From Liolophura sinensis (Eukaryota; Mollusca; Polyplacophora; Chitonida; Chitonidae), in the NCBI RefSeq assembly GCF_032854445.1, contig NC_088298.1:21477295-21541294 (forward strand): a DNA stretch of 64,000 bases. The letters run 5' to 3'. Position numbers and translations under genes: made by a program. Under the pieces are notes generated by a model. That model saw only the letters and a program-made list of their open reading frames with translations. It ran no database searches and was not told where the DNA came from. Shown here in pieces: positions 1-12,693 of the stretch; the stretch's first letter is position 1, and every line of letters starts with the position of its first letter.

Positions 1-865
1 GTTATAAACATGCATGCAGCTCTAGTAACATTATGTGCCTGTAAATACAATGGAGTTTATGTTTTCAGTACTTAGACCCGTCATGTGTACGCTATAAACA
101 TGCATGAAGCTCTAGCAACATTATGTGTCTGTAAATACAATGGAGTTATGTCTTCAGTACTTAGACCTGCCATGTGGACGTTATAAAGATGCATGAAGCT
201 CTAGTAACATTATGTGCCTGTAAATACAATGGAGTTATGTTTTCAGTACTTAGACCCGTCATGTGTACGCTATAAACATGCATGAAGCTCTAGCAACATT
301 ATGTGTCTGTAAATACCATGTAGTTATATCCTCACCATGTGGACGTCATAAACATGCACGAAGCCCTAGCAGCATTATCTGGTCGTAATTGCCATGAAGT
401 TATGTCTTCGGTACTTGGGTCCATCATGTGGACGTCATAAACATGCACGAAGCCCTAGCAGCATTATCTGGTCGTAATTGCCATGAAGTTATGTCTTCGG
501 TACTTGGGTCCATCACGTGTACGCTATAAACATGCATGAAGCTCTAGCAACATTATGTGTCTGTAAATACCATGTAGTTATATCCTCACCATGTGGACGT
601 CATAAACATGCACGAAGCCCTAGCAGCATTATCTGGTCGTAATTGCCATGAAGTTATGTCTTCGGTACTTGGGTCCATCATGTGGACGTCATAAACATGC
701 ACGAAGCCCTAGCAGCATTATCTGGTCGTAATTGCCATGAAGTTATGTCTTCGGTACTTGGGTCCATCACGTGTACGCTATAAACATGCACGAAGCCCTG
801 GAAACATTATGCGCCCGCAGATACCATGGAGTTATGTTTTCAGGCCTTGAGCCTGTTGATACTTT
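1..865. repeat. ~89-bp satellite with higher-order structure
   Basis: Ten units start at 1, 91, 180, 269, 345, 434, 523, 599, 688 and 777, each opening with G-T/C-YATAAACATGCA. Most are 89-90 bp; the units at 269 and 523 are 76 bp through loss of the same segment. Units 4-6 (269-522) and 7-9 (523-776) are nearly identical, so the later array has a 254-bp higher-order period. The array probably continues left of the window. No ORF. Confidence 0.9.
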
Positions 866-1997
866 CTTGTCCTGGATTTGGGGATCATTAGACATGGCAC
901 ACTGTCTGTCATAATTCTGCGTTCTGACATGGCATCAGTTAAATTATGTCACAGCTTATAGTCTATTCCTTATAGAGAGTCGCCTACATTCAGGGGTCTG
1001 TAAAATCAGTCATACACGCTACCAAAATTGCTTATAGACATTGTCACGTAACAACCAAGCCCTACACACTGATACGTTGGACGTCCATGTTATTACACAG
1101 AAAATGCAGTTAGAATACTTTTTCTAATTTATAATGTTAGAGTGTATAAGCTTAGTTTCGACACCAAGAACTCACTGCCTCGGGTGACGTCGCGATTATT
1201 CATAAACAAGTTGCATGCTCGACAATGGACATGGAAGAGTGATTCGTTTTACAATAGCTGCACCAACAAGCGGTTTGAACAAACTCCATGCAATAACACA
1301 GCCTACACTACTGTCTGTGCGGATAACTAGGCCGCTTTAATTGCCTAATATCCATATCTGAAACTATACTGCAGTGAGAACATGTCCTACCATAGATAAA
1401 GTATTCATTTATCAAGGTTATATTAAAATGTGCGAACCATTTAAAATATGGCCGTGTGAGAAACAGGGTTTACAGTTTACAGTATCACCCTCCTTCAAAA
1501 CATGTTGAACTCCGCCCAAATACCCAGCATGCCATTGTTTTTTTTAAATAATTATGACGTCCCCCGAGACATTTGGTTTTTGCCGTCAAAAGCCAGCTAC
1601 TGGACTTTAAAATTATGAATTATAAAAAGTGTTTTAACTTCGCTTTCCTACCCTGAATGTAAACTTCAAACATATCATTGTGTAGAACTTGTGTTGTTAC
1701 GTGTCACTGACTAAAGGCAAGTTTGGTAGCTAGTATGAATGATTTTACAGACAGCTGAATATAAGCGATTCTCTAAAAGAAATAGACTATAAAATGTACC
1801 GCTCGCTTTTTCACGCATTGTCTCGCGATAATAGGTCATCTGACAACATACCCTACGAACGATTGTGTTTTACTCTCGTTGTCTGCAGTCTGGCCGTAAA
1901 AAAGCTAGCAATACACCTTAATGGAATTTCACGTCATATTGGCAACGTAAAGCTTTTCTGAATATCAACATATCTTGTTTGTGGCACTGCATTGACA
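866..1997. other. No gene or repeat recognised
   Basis: AT-rich unique sequence. A 62-codon plus-strand ORF at 1142-1330 has no domain, splice support or recognisable composition. I see nothing else. Confidence 0.5.
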
Positions 1998-2398
1998 CTG
2001 AAGAAAGTAAGCATGATAGTGGTAGGCCGAACTGAAGAAAGCAAGCACGATAGTGGTAGGCCGAACTGAAGAAAGCAAGCACGATAGTGGTAGGCCGAAC
2101 TGAAGAAAGCAAGCACAATAGTGGTAGGCCGAACTGAAGAAAGCAAGCACGATAGTGGTAGGCCGAACTGAAGAAAGCAAGCACGATAGTGGTAGGCCGA
2201 ACTGAAGAAAGCAAGCACGATAGTGGTAGGCCGAACTGAAGAAAGCAAGCACGATAGTAGTAGGCCGAACTGAAGAAAGCAAGCACGATAGTGGTAGGCC
2301 GAACTGAAGAAAGCAAGCACGATAGTGGTAGGCCGAACTGAAGAAAGCAAGCACGATAGTGGTAGGCCGAACTGGAGAAAGCAAGAATGATGCTGGAA
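1998..2398. repeat. 34-bp minisatellite, 11 copies plus a decayed twelfth
   Basis: Eleven near-identical head-to-tail copies of a 34-bp unit beginning CTGAAGAAAGCAAGC run 1998-2371; a degenerate copy follows. Because 34 is not a multiple of 3, the minus strand is open in all three frames, giving three overlapping pseudo-proteins of identical 34-residue period. This is a repeat, not a gene. Confidence 0.95.
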
Positions 2399-2399
2399 C

Positions 2400-3365
2400 A
2401 CCGTGTAAAAGAAAACGAACACGATGCTTTCAGCTTGTGACTAAGTACAAATAACCGACCGAGCATGCTTGGCCTATGTCACAGTCTTTGGGGTTAACCG
2501 CGGTTCTCTCTTGGCGCGGTTGATATGAGTTTGGAACTGTTCTTACTTGTAAGCTGATCTAGCATGTTGGATCGAAGCAAAATTCTTCTAGCTCGATCTA
2601 ATACTGAAAAAACTCAAAACGCAAAGAAATTATTTGTAATATATAAATTGAATGTTTATTTACAAGTCAGTGTCCGGACCATTTTAAACAAGTGAAAACC
2701 TCAAAAGCACATGATATCACAAGTCGTCCGTGGTAAAATAAAAGTTTTAAGAGGCAAACGCCCGCGACGTCTTACCATCGCCTCCTAGCTTCTGCTCGGA
2801 TAAGGGGAGGTAATCATGCATTTTAGAACAATAAAATATTAGTTGATATTACCATGGTGCGTGGGTGTCGTTTTCCACATTCACAGGTCATCTTAAAAAC
2901 AAATATGCACTTTATTAATAACAGCAGCAATGATGGAAAAATAGTATCATAAAAACACATGGTATAAACCACTCGAAAAAGGACACATAAAATCTTAAGC
3001 TGTAAGTAAATTAACTTTACAGTTTTACTACAAATTTTAAGATACCAACAAATTCAAGAACTGTCTGCGGGTCATTCTTGTTGACAAGCGGTTGTCTCAT
3101 TTTAGAAAGTGTAGTCCTTATTTGTAGATTTTCAGACGTGATTTTTTGGTGACAGTCAAGCAGTTCAAGTTTTTAGATAACGCAAGTAACAATGCTAGTT
3201 CTAATTTGGTTAACATTTACAAATATCAATGACAGCAAAGGGTTATTCACAGCGGGAGTTTCCAAATGCTTACTCTTAAGTTGTCCATAATTCTAGGTGG
3301 TTATTGGTGGTAAGAGGATATAAGTAAATGTTTCCTGATGAGTCTGTGGTTTATGTTCGTTACTA
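2400..3365. other. No gene recognised
   Basis: AT-rich sequence with no ORF, tandem repeat or element I can name. Confidence 0.5.
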
Positions 3366-3369
3366 TCAA

Positions 3370-3650
3370 CTGGTGCATTTGTGGCCTAGGTCGTTACCGC
3401 GCCAGTCTGGCAGAATGACTCAAGAGCCTCTTGCCAATGCGTTTTTTGTGAGTTCAAGTGCAGTTCATGTTGTGTTCCTCTCCGGCCGCATGTGGGAAGG
3501 CCTGACAGCAACCTGTCAATGGTCGTGGGTTCCCCGGGCTCTGCCCAGTTTCCTCCCACAGCAATGCTGGCAGTCGTCGTATAAGTAAAATATCCTTGAG
3601 TACGGCGTAAAACACCAATCAAATATAAAATTAAACAAATACAATTATTA
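3370..3650 (+). mobile_element. tRNA-headed SINE, family A
   Basis: Nearly full copy: a decayed tRNA-related head with B-box-like GAGTTCAAGTG, then the core shared by all family A copies (GGCCGCATGTGGGAAGG, TCGTGGGTT, GGGCTCTGCCC, TCGTCGTATAAG) and CTTGAGTACGGCGTAAAACA with an A-rich tail. ORFs across it on both strands are by-products. Confidence 0.85.
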
Positions 3651-4207
3651 CCTTGGCTTTAATTCATTTTTTAAATCTTTTCCTAAACAAACAAATTCGT
3701 GGAAAACGCGTGGGTTGCTTGCAACATCTGTATATGTTTATTTTCAAATGACCATTTGTTTTACCAGGGAGATCATTCGAACAAATATAACCTTTGATTA
3801 CTAAATTTCGTGCTTACTGTTAAGATAGACCACGTCTCTATAGCTTTGCTCCAACAAAAAAGCTCTTCAGTGTGATTTATTTCGTTTCGTAAGAGCCTTG
3901 TGCGTCCCATTTGTCATACCAATAATTTGATCATATGAGTTGATTGAAATAATCAATAAAGTGTACAAACAGCAATAAATCTTGCAGTAATATTTTCACA
4001 ATGTTTACACTCATACATTCTGACATCATCATGCAAAATGATTTGTATTGTCACATCTCGAATAACGCTTCTAAATAGCTAACGGCACGAAAACAAAAAT
4101 TCTTCTCAACAGTAGAAGTAGTCTACAGTCTACAGTCATTTCTTTGCAAAAACGCCTGCGTTACTTTTCCATCTCGTATTTCTCAACAGTTTTATTGTAA
4201 CAAAAAT

Positions 4208-4556
4208 AATTCTAACAATTCCTATAACACTTCTGAAACCACTTTTGATAACACTTCCGATATCATTTCTGATAAGATCCAGAATAACACTTCTGATAAT
4301 AACACTCTTGATAACATCACTTTCGATACCATTTCTAATCACACTTTGTAAAGCTATTTTTATAACCTTTGTAATAGTATTCCTGATAAAACCCATAATA
4401 ACACTTCCGATGATAACAATTCTTATAATATTTCGGGTAATATTTCTGAAAAGCACTTCTGACAACACTTTCTATTACAATTCTGATATTATGTAATCGA
4501 TAAGCCCTGATAACATTTCTGATAACACGCCTGATAAAATTTCTGATGACACTTGA
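4208..4556. repeat. Degenerate ~15-bp tandem repeat
   Basis: Diverged iterations of ATAACACTTCTGATA-like units (CTGATAACATTTCTGATAA and variants). Stops are rare in several frames, which explains the Ile/Arg/Val-rich ORFs on both strands here. Confidence 0.75.
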
Positions 4557-4559
4557 CAC

Positions 4560-5880
4560 ATGAAATTATAGGAACATTTCAGTAAAGATTTCCAGGCATA
4601 AATAAACTCACTGTAAGCCACTATCAAGAGGATTTCGTGTTTGTTCTTACCACTTTCGTAACATTTTAGACAAAGTTGGGTACTGACGGGGAGTATCCTT
4701 AAGAATCCAGTACGAAAACTATATGCCTTTCTTTTGAAATAGTCTATATACGGAACCTATAGGCAATTATTTTAAAATAGTATTTCATACCAAAACCATA
4801 GGCCATTTGTTTGAACTAGACTATATACCAAAACCATACTCCATTTGCAAAAAAAAAAAAGAAGAAAGAAAAGGCCGCCACATACGGCGAACATCAGATA
4901 TTCATGAGCTCAGACTCGATATTACACCTTGAGGTGTGATCACCCATGTAAATGTCAAGGTCGTTTTATATTCTCTATACCAAGTAACAGTGGTAAAGAC
5001 AGATCGACCCCTCAGAGCTTCTAGTATGTGTACTTCTATGTATCTTAATAAGACATTGTCCGGAAGGAATCCCTAAAGAAAACAGTTCGTCTTTTCCAGG
5101 CAGAGCCTGATGTAACAGTTCGAAGGCGCAGTTCGACTTTTAGTTTCTCTAATACTGTTTTTCTTTTTCGATATACAGATTGCCTTTGATAAATACCAAC
5201 ACAGGTAAACGTTAAATGAATGATAGACTCATAGGTAACATGTCCCAGCAACCAAAGAAGGAAATCTTCACAAAAACTTGATTGAAGCATAATTTTCTCT
5301 ACTTACGAAATCAGACAATGGTCATTTCAACAACGATTTTATTAAATTACAGGCGACCCACATAAAATGTATTTCTGAAAGATGAAATACAGAGCGCTGG
5401 GTAAAAAGTAAAATAAAACATGAAAGTCATATATCTCATTCCAGAGGCAAAATGGCGCTTTGTGTATGTAAAGGAAAGCATCCTAATGATTTATCCCAAA
5501 ACGACATCTGGCGGGAATCCGAAAATTGGCGAGGTCTTTTTTTATAAACAAGATTTAATATAAACATCATTTTGTTCATTAAAATATACTCACATTTCTA
5601 CTCTCTGTCAGGTATAGTGGGGCTACGGGAATGGTCCGTAATGTTTTGGACGATGATATTTTAAGAAGTATTTTTTTATATATCTATTGAACAAGAATAA
5701 TAACAGTATTCACACTGTACAAGGAGTTCATGAATGCTATGAGTTGTTTTCAATTTACAGTTCCTGAAACTGTACCTTTTTAAAGCTTAACTCTTGCCCA
5801 ATTATGACCTCACAAGTGCATGTGTACCATAAAATTTAACATATGTGTAACGGGGGCAGCTTTCCAGTGCATATGGTAGC
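4560..5880. other. No gene recognised
   Basis: AT-rich sequence. Small internal duplications near 4735-4845 (ATATACCRAAACCATA-like phrases) but no gene. Confidence 0.4.
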
Positions 5881-5885
5881 AGTAG

Positions 5886-5975
5886 TTTGCGGGAATTTCC
5901 CTTTAACTCAGTTTGGTAGAGTGCTGCACTTTGGCTGCCAAGACCCAAGCTTAAATCCTGGTTCATGACCCAGGT
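5886..5975 (+). mobile_element. tRNA-like fragment, probably a SINE head
   Basis: AACTCAGTTTGGTAGAGTGC resembles a tRNA D-arm (A box) and CTTAAATCCTGG a T-arm (B box) about 40 bases later. The 5' acceptor strand is not matched, so a working tRNA gene is unlikely. Confidence 0.4.
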
Positions 5976-6329
5976 AATGAAATCCTTCAACCATTACATA
6001 TATGTACACTCTAACCGACAATATATTTCACCGCATATTATATTTATTTTTCATTTGTTCCAATTAATAACCGGGTTTGTCCAACTACCTTGACATCTAT
6101 TCTATCCATTAAATATGGAGTCAGTTCATTGATTTATTCTTTTTTCAGGAATTTATTTACGTACTTCTGCGAGGTGCATTTTGTAAAAATAAACATAATG
6201 CGTACAGTGAAGCATTATACCTTCGTGCTCAGTGTTTTCTTTAAAGGTTTCATGTTAAATAGCCCAAGGAAAGTTAGGCCAATTACTTGAAATTTGATAT
6301 TTCAGCGAACGAATTCTCCAGTTTGTCGT

Positions 6330-6475
6330 TGAATCTATGCAACGAAACAGACATTCGTATACCAGACGTCGACCAAAATCTTCGCCCCAGGGCAGAAATC
6401 ACAAGGGCAATTCCCAAAACTTTAGTTAAAAGTTTGGTCAGCATGACGTCATAAGAAAACAAAATTGAGGAAAAA
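6330..6475 (-). repeat. Dispersed repeat, family D fragment
   Basis: Contains ACATTCGTATACCAGACGTC and CAATTCCCAAAAC, the reverse complement of phrases shared by the plus-strand copies near 30530, 39270 and 40520. Confidence 0.55.
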
Positions 6476-6601
6476 TCCCAGACCACTTCGGACATATGTT
6501 TTACAGCAATTAAGAGTTGATGTGAGTTGTTAGCAAATGTTACACTGATTTGTCCATTTGAACCACAGTTTTTCTCAACTCATCTCTCCAAGAGTACGGA
6601 A

Positions 6602-6775
6602 TTCATTTATTTATTTATTTGATTGGTGTTTACGTCGTACTCAAGAGTACTTCTCTTATACGATGGTGGCCAGCATTACGGTGGGGAAAAACCACCCGGC
6701 AGAGCCCGGGAGAAACCCACGACCAGCGCATGTTGCTGGAAGACCTCCCACGTACGTATGGAATGTAAAAAGAAC
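6602..6775 (-). mobile_element. SINE family A, truncated
   Basis: Plus strand reads (TTTA)n, GATTGGTGTTTACG, TACTCAAGAG, CGGCCAGCATTA-like core and CCCACGTACG. This is the 3' part of a minus-strand copy; the tRNA head is missing. Confidence 0.85.
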
Positions 6776-7323
6776 TACGGCACAGGGGTAAACCATGGTA
6801 GTAACAACCGACTCATTGTTGATAATAGTCACATTCAACCAGCATTGTCTGACCTGCTGCCAGTTTACCACACCTATGTTTTTATCTTAGCTATTCGTAT
6901 AAATGACAAAACAGTTGGAAATTATACGGTCCCGTAACAAAAGAATACACACTGGAATCAATTCCAATGCCACTGATGTAGAAGTATTAAAAATGCCGTT
7001 CTGTTTAATAAGCAATATTTATCTCTTACCTTTTTTTTTAGCAAGATTACCAGGATTTTAAAAGTAAATCTTCACATATTTAGATATTTGTCTTGGCTAC
7101 TGCGCAAGCGTGCATGTATGGTCGTTGCTGAAGGTAACACTTCATATGGGCACACTAAAGTCTCTAATGCCGAAAATGGATACACTTCACTATCGTGTCG
7201 TTTTTACCAATAACAGTGTTGTAACAATTCTGATGGTGGACTGAGCATCCCCGAGACATTAACCTTAGATCCTTGACCCTTGACCTTTGAACTGTTTCCA
7301 TGTTATTAACCAACATGACAATA

Positions 7324-7411
7324 AAGCCCAGTTTTATCGCGCATTTGTTGTACGATATTTTGTACGTCACTAGTGGTCTACATGCACGACATCTTTGTGA
7401 AACTGGGCCCT
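7324..7411. mobile_element. Short MITE (family 3)
   Basis: Imperfect terminal inverted repeats (AGCCCAGTTTTATC and TTTGTGAAACTGGGCCCT) enclose about 60 bp containing TACGATATTTTGTAC. An inverted relative lies at 63556-63668. Confidence 0.6.
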
Positions 7412-7419
7412 GACCTAAG

Positions 7420-10400
7420 GGGATGCTTATTTCATTAGCAGAATACTGGTTTATGCAGGAATACAATATAACAAGAGACACTGTACAGGGAGTAAAAGCA
7501 GAGCAGAGACCTCTGAGTGATATTTGACAAATGTGACCTAATTTTTATTCCCATTGTATAATTACTCTACACTGTAAAGCGTATAGGTCGTCCATAAAAG
7601 CCATGAATATGACAATTTGACAACAGAGTGCATGACATGGTATACCCATCGTCAGTGCTTTGATAAGAATGCCGCCTAAGAGGTTAAATTCTAATGCACC
7701 TAGTCAACCACTGGTATATAATATTTATTCCATGAAGCTATCCCCCCACCCCCATCCAACCTCCCCCCGCTCTCCAATACACACATATCCCCAGTGTAGT
7801 CCTTTGTACACAGAAGATTCAAGCTGTTTATAGATAAATAGCAGACAGACTGGAATTAACCTCGGGTCATCGAGGAGAAATTCCAATTCGATGCGTCCTT
7901 TTCAATTTAAGAAGGGAGCCTGGACAGGGTAGATAAAGGCACGTCGATTTCGGGCTTATAAGTACGTATATCTCTTGTTGTTTTTTAGAGTCTTTGTTAA
8001 GTTATGGCAAAACTAAACTAAGTGGCTGGAAGCTTGTGGAAGCAGTTGCACTCAACACGGATTTAATGGAAGAGTATTTTCTCTGGCAAGAATTGCGACC
8101 ACTAGTGGTCAATTCCTCTTCAAGGTTTGCCCTATGGACCGTCAGAAAAGGTAAACCTTGTTGGCCAGTTAATTGATCCAAATGGCAAACCACACACCAA
8201 GCCAGTGCTCTACTTTTTGAATCAGGCCTCTAAAGCATAGTAGGTCAGATTACTTTATAACTTGCAAATGTCATGCCAGTTTCGTTCTACATTCCAACAA
8301 ACATATGTCACCAGGAAAACTTTGCGTTCAATTTCCGCGAATACAGTTCCGTTATGGGAAAGTTAGCGGGTACATTTGCCTGGCTAATGTCGATTCGCGG
8401 CCGTTAGCTGAGGTGAGCATTGTTCTCTTGATGTACATGCGCATGTATAAATCAGGGGACAACCTTTGGGTGTATTGGGTGTATCCTCAGTAGCACTCTT
8501 TACAGCCCGTGAGAACGGAAACCTAGAGAATATAAGAGATTACTTTATAGCCAGCAATGCTTGATTAACAGCGGAATTGTGACAGCAAAATCTTACCCTG
8601 TGAAGCGAATGCTGAGGTAGTAGCATACACATTCCCTAGCTAACTCCAAGGCTTACGGGGAATTATGCGAAAAGTCTTCAGTGATGTTAACTGTAATTTA
8701 TTTAACCTCACTGGTCTAGAATTACTAGTAGAATGAAGCAATACCCGTGATAAAGGTTAACACAAAAATGGCTGTAAGAAATAGAAACTTAAAAAGTTTT
8801 CCGAAGAGATCTTCAAGGCGGTCAACAGTTACAACGTCTTCTGTGATAGCAAAGAGAATATTCATTCCAGCGACATTGTAGAGGGCTACGCCAAGCTTAA
8901 CACAAAGCAAAGGCACGAGACGTTCGATAGCTTTGATCAATTGTCAGAATAAGCTGCTGTTTGGGGATTTTAAACCGATCCCCGACTGTTCCTGACTTTG
9001 TTGATAGCTATATGCAGATGAAGAGATATTGACGGCGGTGTGGAGGGTAGATGATGGCTGTAGCTTCCTTGAAACACTTCCGGGGAAGTCTCGCGCTAAA
9101 CTGTACGCTGAAGTAATTTTGGTTCGAAAAGCATTAATTGTTAATCATAAGTCTTAGACAGTCGGTTGATTTAAGCAGTCAGAATTGATTAAACAGAAAA
9201 GGATCAATCCTATGTCTCTATAATTTCCCCTCCTATGCTCTGGTCAATTCCTGCCGTGTGTGTGAGAGTGGTAAAGGGTTATCGCAGTGTCCGAGATTTC
9301 ACTTAAAACACGACTAGGAAAGATTTAATTGGCTTAGGTGTTATCAAAACTTCATTCTAGCATGGTACACAATTTGAATACTGATTTTACTAGCCTAGAA
9401 CATAAATTACTTCATTCCAAGATCATTGAAAACTGTACTTACTGTATATACTGTCTTAGTTCTTTTTTGGTTTGTGTTATCCGTCGTTTTGGAGAATTGA
9501 CGTTAGGATTATTCACCTTGAAAAGGCCATATTGGGTGACGTCTGGTAAACGAATGTGTGTTTCTTCCTGAAAACAACCGCAAAATTGGCCCTAACACTT
9601 TAACTCAATTCAGATTATTCCATTTACGAACCAGGGGTCCCAAAATTCAGTAGGCTTTTTGTGTTGTAGATTGATTAGTTTACACAATTTTTTTACCAGT
9701 AGAAGTATGAGCGGCAGGTGAACGATGGAAACGTTGACCATACCTTTACATACAGGGCAAGGATTCTGACGGGGTAAAGGTGATCGCTTTCATTACTAGG
9801 TCGTGTTTTAAATATAACGCCTTTGTGTACAGTTCCACACAAACGTATATTATAAATGGAGTTCCAAGTGTTGGAAAGTGGTGATATCCGCCATTGTTTT
9901 GGATGAGCTGTATCTCTCTAATGCTCCAGGAAAATGAAATAAGTTCATTCCGAATACTCAGTGCGAACTGTTTATAATATTAAGGTAGATTTGAGAATGA
10001 AGAAACTAACCAAAAATCTGACCTGACTCTCTACCAAAAGCTTTTCACACAGGCTAACATGTTTGCTTATTTTGACTAGGACTTTCCGTTCCAGCATTTC
10101 TTATAACATACATATATTTTGCCGCACACAAAACCTTTGCAAATTAGTGATTATTAAAGTTGACATAAAAACCCCATGGCCTTAGATCGTTAACCTTTAA
10201 GTTTAACATTATTCAGGTAGTTTCGGGTATATATCCTGAGCATCCTTAACAAAATGGATAAATACCAGACATATCTTGCTCTTCAGTCTTCTATCTGACA
10301 TTTCTCTATTTTGAATGCCATTTATCAAGTCATCAGTACGATAGACCTACACCGTTACGGCAGGCATCTGTCTGCATTCTAAACTTGTGACCGTCGTATT

Positions 10401-11940
10401 AAAGTTCTCCAACAGTAAACAGCTGTACGTCGCGTGCATTGTCAAAAGTCAAACTTAACATTTCTCAGTATTTAACTTGAGAAAGGTTGTCGAGCTGTTT
10501 AATACAAAGTTGTAGTCTAAACCCTGACAAACTTTTTGGACGAAGTGCCTTTACGTTATCATATCAATTGTTTGCACACAATACGGCTTTCATACTATTT
10601 AATTCTTTTAATGTTCTACGCAACACATCGTGACGGCTTACACGAAAAAGGGTTGGCAATGTTTGCAGAATTCGTGACAATCGGTCATTCCTGAAAAGAT
10701 GAGTGTTAAGTTATTATCATCTTGTTTTCATGCTCCCCCACCAGTTTCCGGATGGCAATCTAGTAAACTTCTTCACACAATGGACTGTTTCCAAATAAAA
10801 ACTAGAAGAGTGAATGTCATCATTGTTGCATTGGTAACAAGATGACGTCACGTTTCAGGGCACGTGGTCTGTAGCGATTTTACAATGTGTCCTAACCCCT
10901 ATAAAAATATGTGGATAAATTGAGTTAGCGGCTAACAAACATGAATTTTATAATATACATATCCGTGAGTTCAACTAATCTAACAATATTAAAATACATA
11001 CATGACATCTGACAAACAGCGAATATATATGTATATATAAAAGATGAGCCTTTTTACTCAAAGGTCAGGCCTGATTCGACAAAATTATCACATTTTTGTA
11101 ATTATAGAGATTCTCATATATCCATCTTTACACGAACGCCATTTTGCTCGGCTCAACACTGTCCTATCGAAATCAGGTAACATAAGCCAGATGTATGTAA
11201 ACAACAGGAGCACAAATCCGATGTTGAGCAGAGAAATACCATATCAACCAAGAGAACACAATCGTCCAGTGAGCATCCATGTTTGCAGAGTATGGAATAA
11301 TGGCAGCTTAAGAAGAAAATGTGCTTCCTGGATCACTTGTCTTTCTTCAGTTGAAAATTTTCTGTACGTTATAATTGTAAATCTCGACTCTCGTTTTTTT
11401 TCTTTCTTTCGACTTCTTTCTTTCGTCTTTTTTGCCAAACCAGCTGGTGTTTATAACCAGCTAATTCCAATTTCTAATTTCCTGGAATATTCAAGGCCCA
11501 TGTTCCGATGCCAGTGTATCGTCATATGTCATGTTTGAATTGAACTGAATATTTTAGTTTCAAGTTCCAGTTTCACCGTGCATGCAAGTTTCAATTACAC
11601 ATTCCACTATACATTCACCGCACAAGGTTTCCCTCTACGTTTCCTTTAGCACACTCAAATACAACTCATCAATCTGATAAAAACTATATTTTTCGGCTGC
11701 CAAGGCCACTTAATTACACGCTGGGTTATATCACGTATGTTATGCGCAAATAACCATACTAATGGTAATAAGTAAATTAGGCCACCTTTCTCTCAGAAAC
11801 ACTTCAACGAAATTCTCCTTGAACAAATAATCCTGTATGAAGATTCCCAAAGGCCACCTGCGTTCACAAAATTTTTTACAAAATCAGACTTTCTCCTGAA
11901 GATATAAACTTCCATGAAACTTCCAGACACGTCAACGTCA
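7420..11940. other. Long stretch without a recognised gene
   Basis: Unique-looking AT-rich sequence with a C-rich tract at 7741-7777. A 164-codon plus-strand ORF at 11044-11538 has no recognisable domain; ORFs of this length are expected by chance in 64 kb. Only the ORF at 8725-8940 (separate entry) stood out. Confidence 0.4.
8725..8940 (-). CDS. Uncharacterised small ORF with hydrophobic C-terminus (doubtful)
   Basis: 71 codons from a non-ATG start, with an internal ATG at about residue 26. The first half is amphipathic. The last ~23 residues are strongly hydrophobic (LFKFLFLTAIFVLTFITG) and could be a tail anchor. I do not recognise it and there is no splice or regulatory context. It is listed only because its composition looks more protein-like than its neighbours; it may be chance or a decayed exon. 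Confidence 0.15.
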   Translation of the reverse strand: MIKAIERLVPLLCVKLGVALYNVAGMNILFAITEDVVTVDRLEDLFGKLFKFLFLTAIFVLTFITGIASFY

Positions 11941-11944
11941 AATT

Positions 11945-12115
11945 CTTCCCGATGATGCTGGGTGGCATCCGATGATGTCCGAGCATGTTCGATGATGGCC
12001 AAGGTTAGCTTCCGATGATGCTCGAGGACATCCGATGAAGCCTGAGGATATTTAATGATGGCAAACGATATCCAATATTGTCTGAAGATTTTAGAGAATA
12101 TCCGAAAGGTGTATA
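11945..12115. repeat. Degenerate 20-22-bp tandem repeat
   Basis: About seven diverged iterations opening CCGATGATG (CCGATGATGCTCGAGGACAT and variants). It lies inside a 166-codon minus-strand ORF, which is therefore probably not a gene. Confidence 0.7.
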
Positions 12116-12555
12116 CCCATGTCGAATCGACCCAACCAGGCGCAAATAAATCCAAGATGGTATTTGTATTCCTTAACTGTGTCCATTTCACGTCACGTAA
12201 TTCCCTTATGTTGAAATCTGGGCTCTCTCGATCTTTAAAAATTCTGTCATGGAAACCACAATACGAATATTTACAGCAATTCTCACGAAGCATAACAATG
12301 TCGGTAGCACACCACCTGCCAAGAAAGAATATATTTCATTATCCAAAACATACAAAACACTCCGCTTTTCACTGGACAACAACGGTCAGGTGGGGTAAAG
12401 ATATATTTTCGAATCCTGCAGGCGATGTCAAATGTGTCTACTGAGTAGGTTATCTCCCTGTGTTGGATTGTGAATACAATGGTTAGATCGCTGAAACGAT
12501 TCACCTATACATTGGTCTTCTGCACCGAATTGATGGTATTTGCAGGATAAATTCA

Positions 12556-12693
12556 TTACATGGTTACTCAGTGATAGGATACGCAAATATATGGTGTCAG
12601 TAACCTTCATATTCGGCTCGGCTGATGCCTCGCCTAATAAAAGGATTACTGACATCATATATTTCCGTATCCTATCACTGAGAGCCCATGTAA
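12556..12693. mobile_element. Foldback (hairpin) element
   Basis: A 52-bp left arm (12556-12607) and 53-bp right arm (12641-12693) are about 90% complementary, with GATAGGATACG near the centre of each. They enclose a 33-bp loop containing TCGGCTCGGCTGATGCC. Both strands therefore encode near-identical short ORFs (a shared LSDRIRKYM phrase). Confidence 0.85.

Noticed and set aside
1998-2371. Possible CRISPR-like array
   Set aside because: Units are directly abutting with no spacers, in animal nuclear DNA.
1918-2466. Three overlapping minus-strand ORFs of 139-182 codons
   Set aside because: They are three frames of the same 34-bp tandem array; no splice or domain support.
5886-5975. Functional tRNA gene
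   Set aside because: A- and B-box-like words are present but the acceptor stem does not pair; tRNA-like words here belong to SINE heads.
11044-11538. 164-codon plus-strand ORF
   Set aside because: No recognisable domain, and an ORF of this length is expected by chance in six frames of 64 kb.
11793-12293. 166-codon minus-strand ORF
   Set aside because: Runs through a degenerate 20-22-bp tandem repeat and opposes another ORF; no domain.
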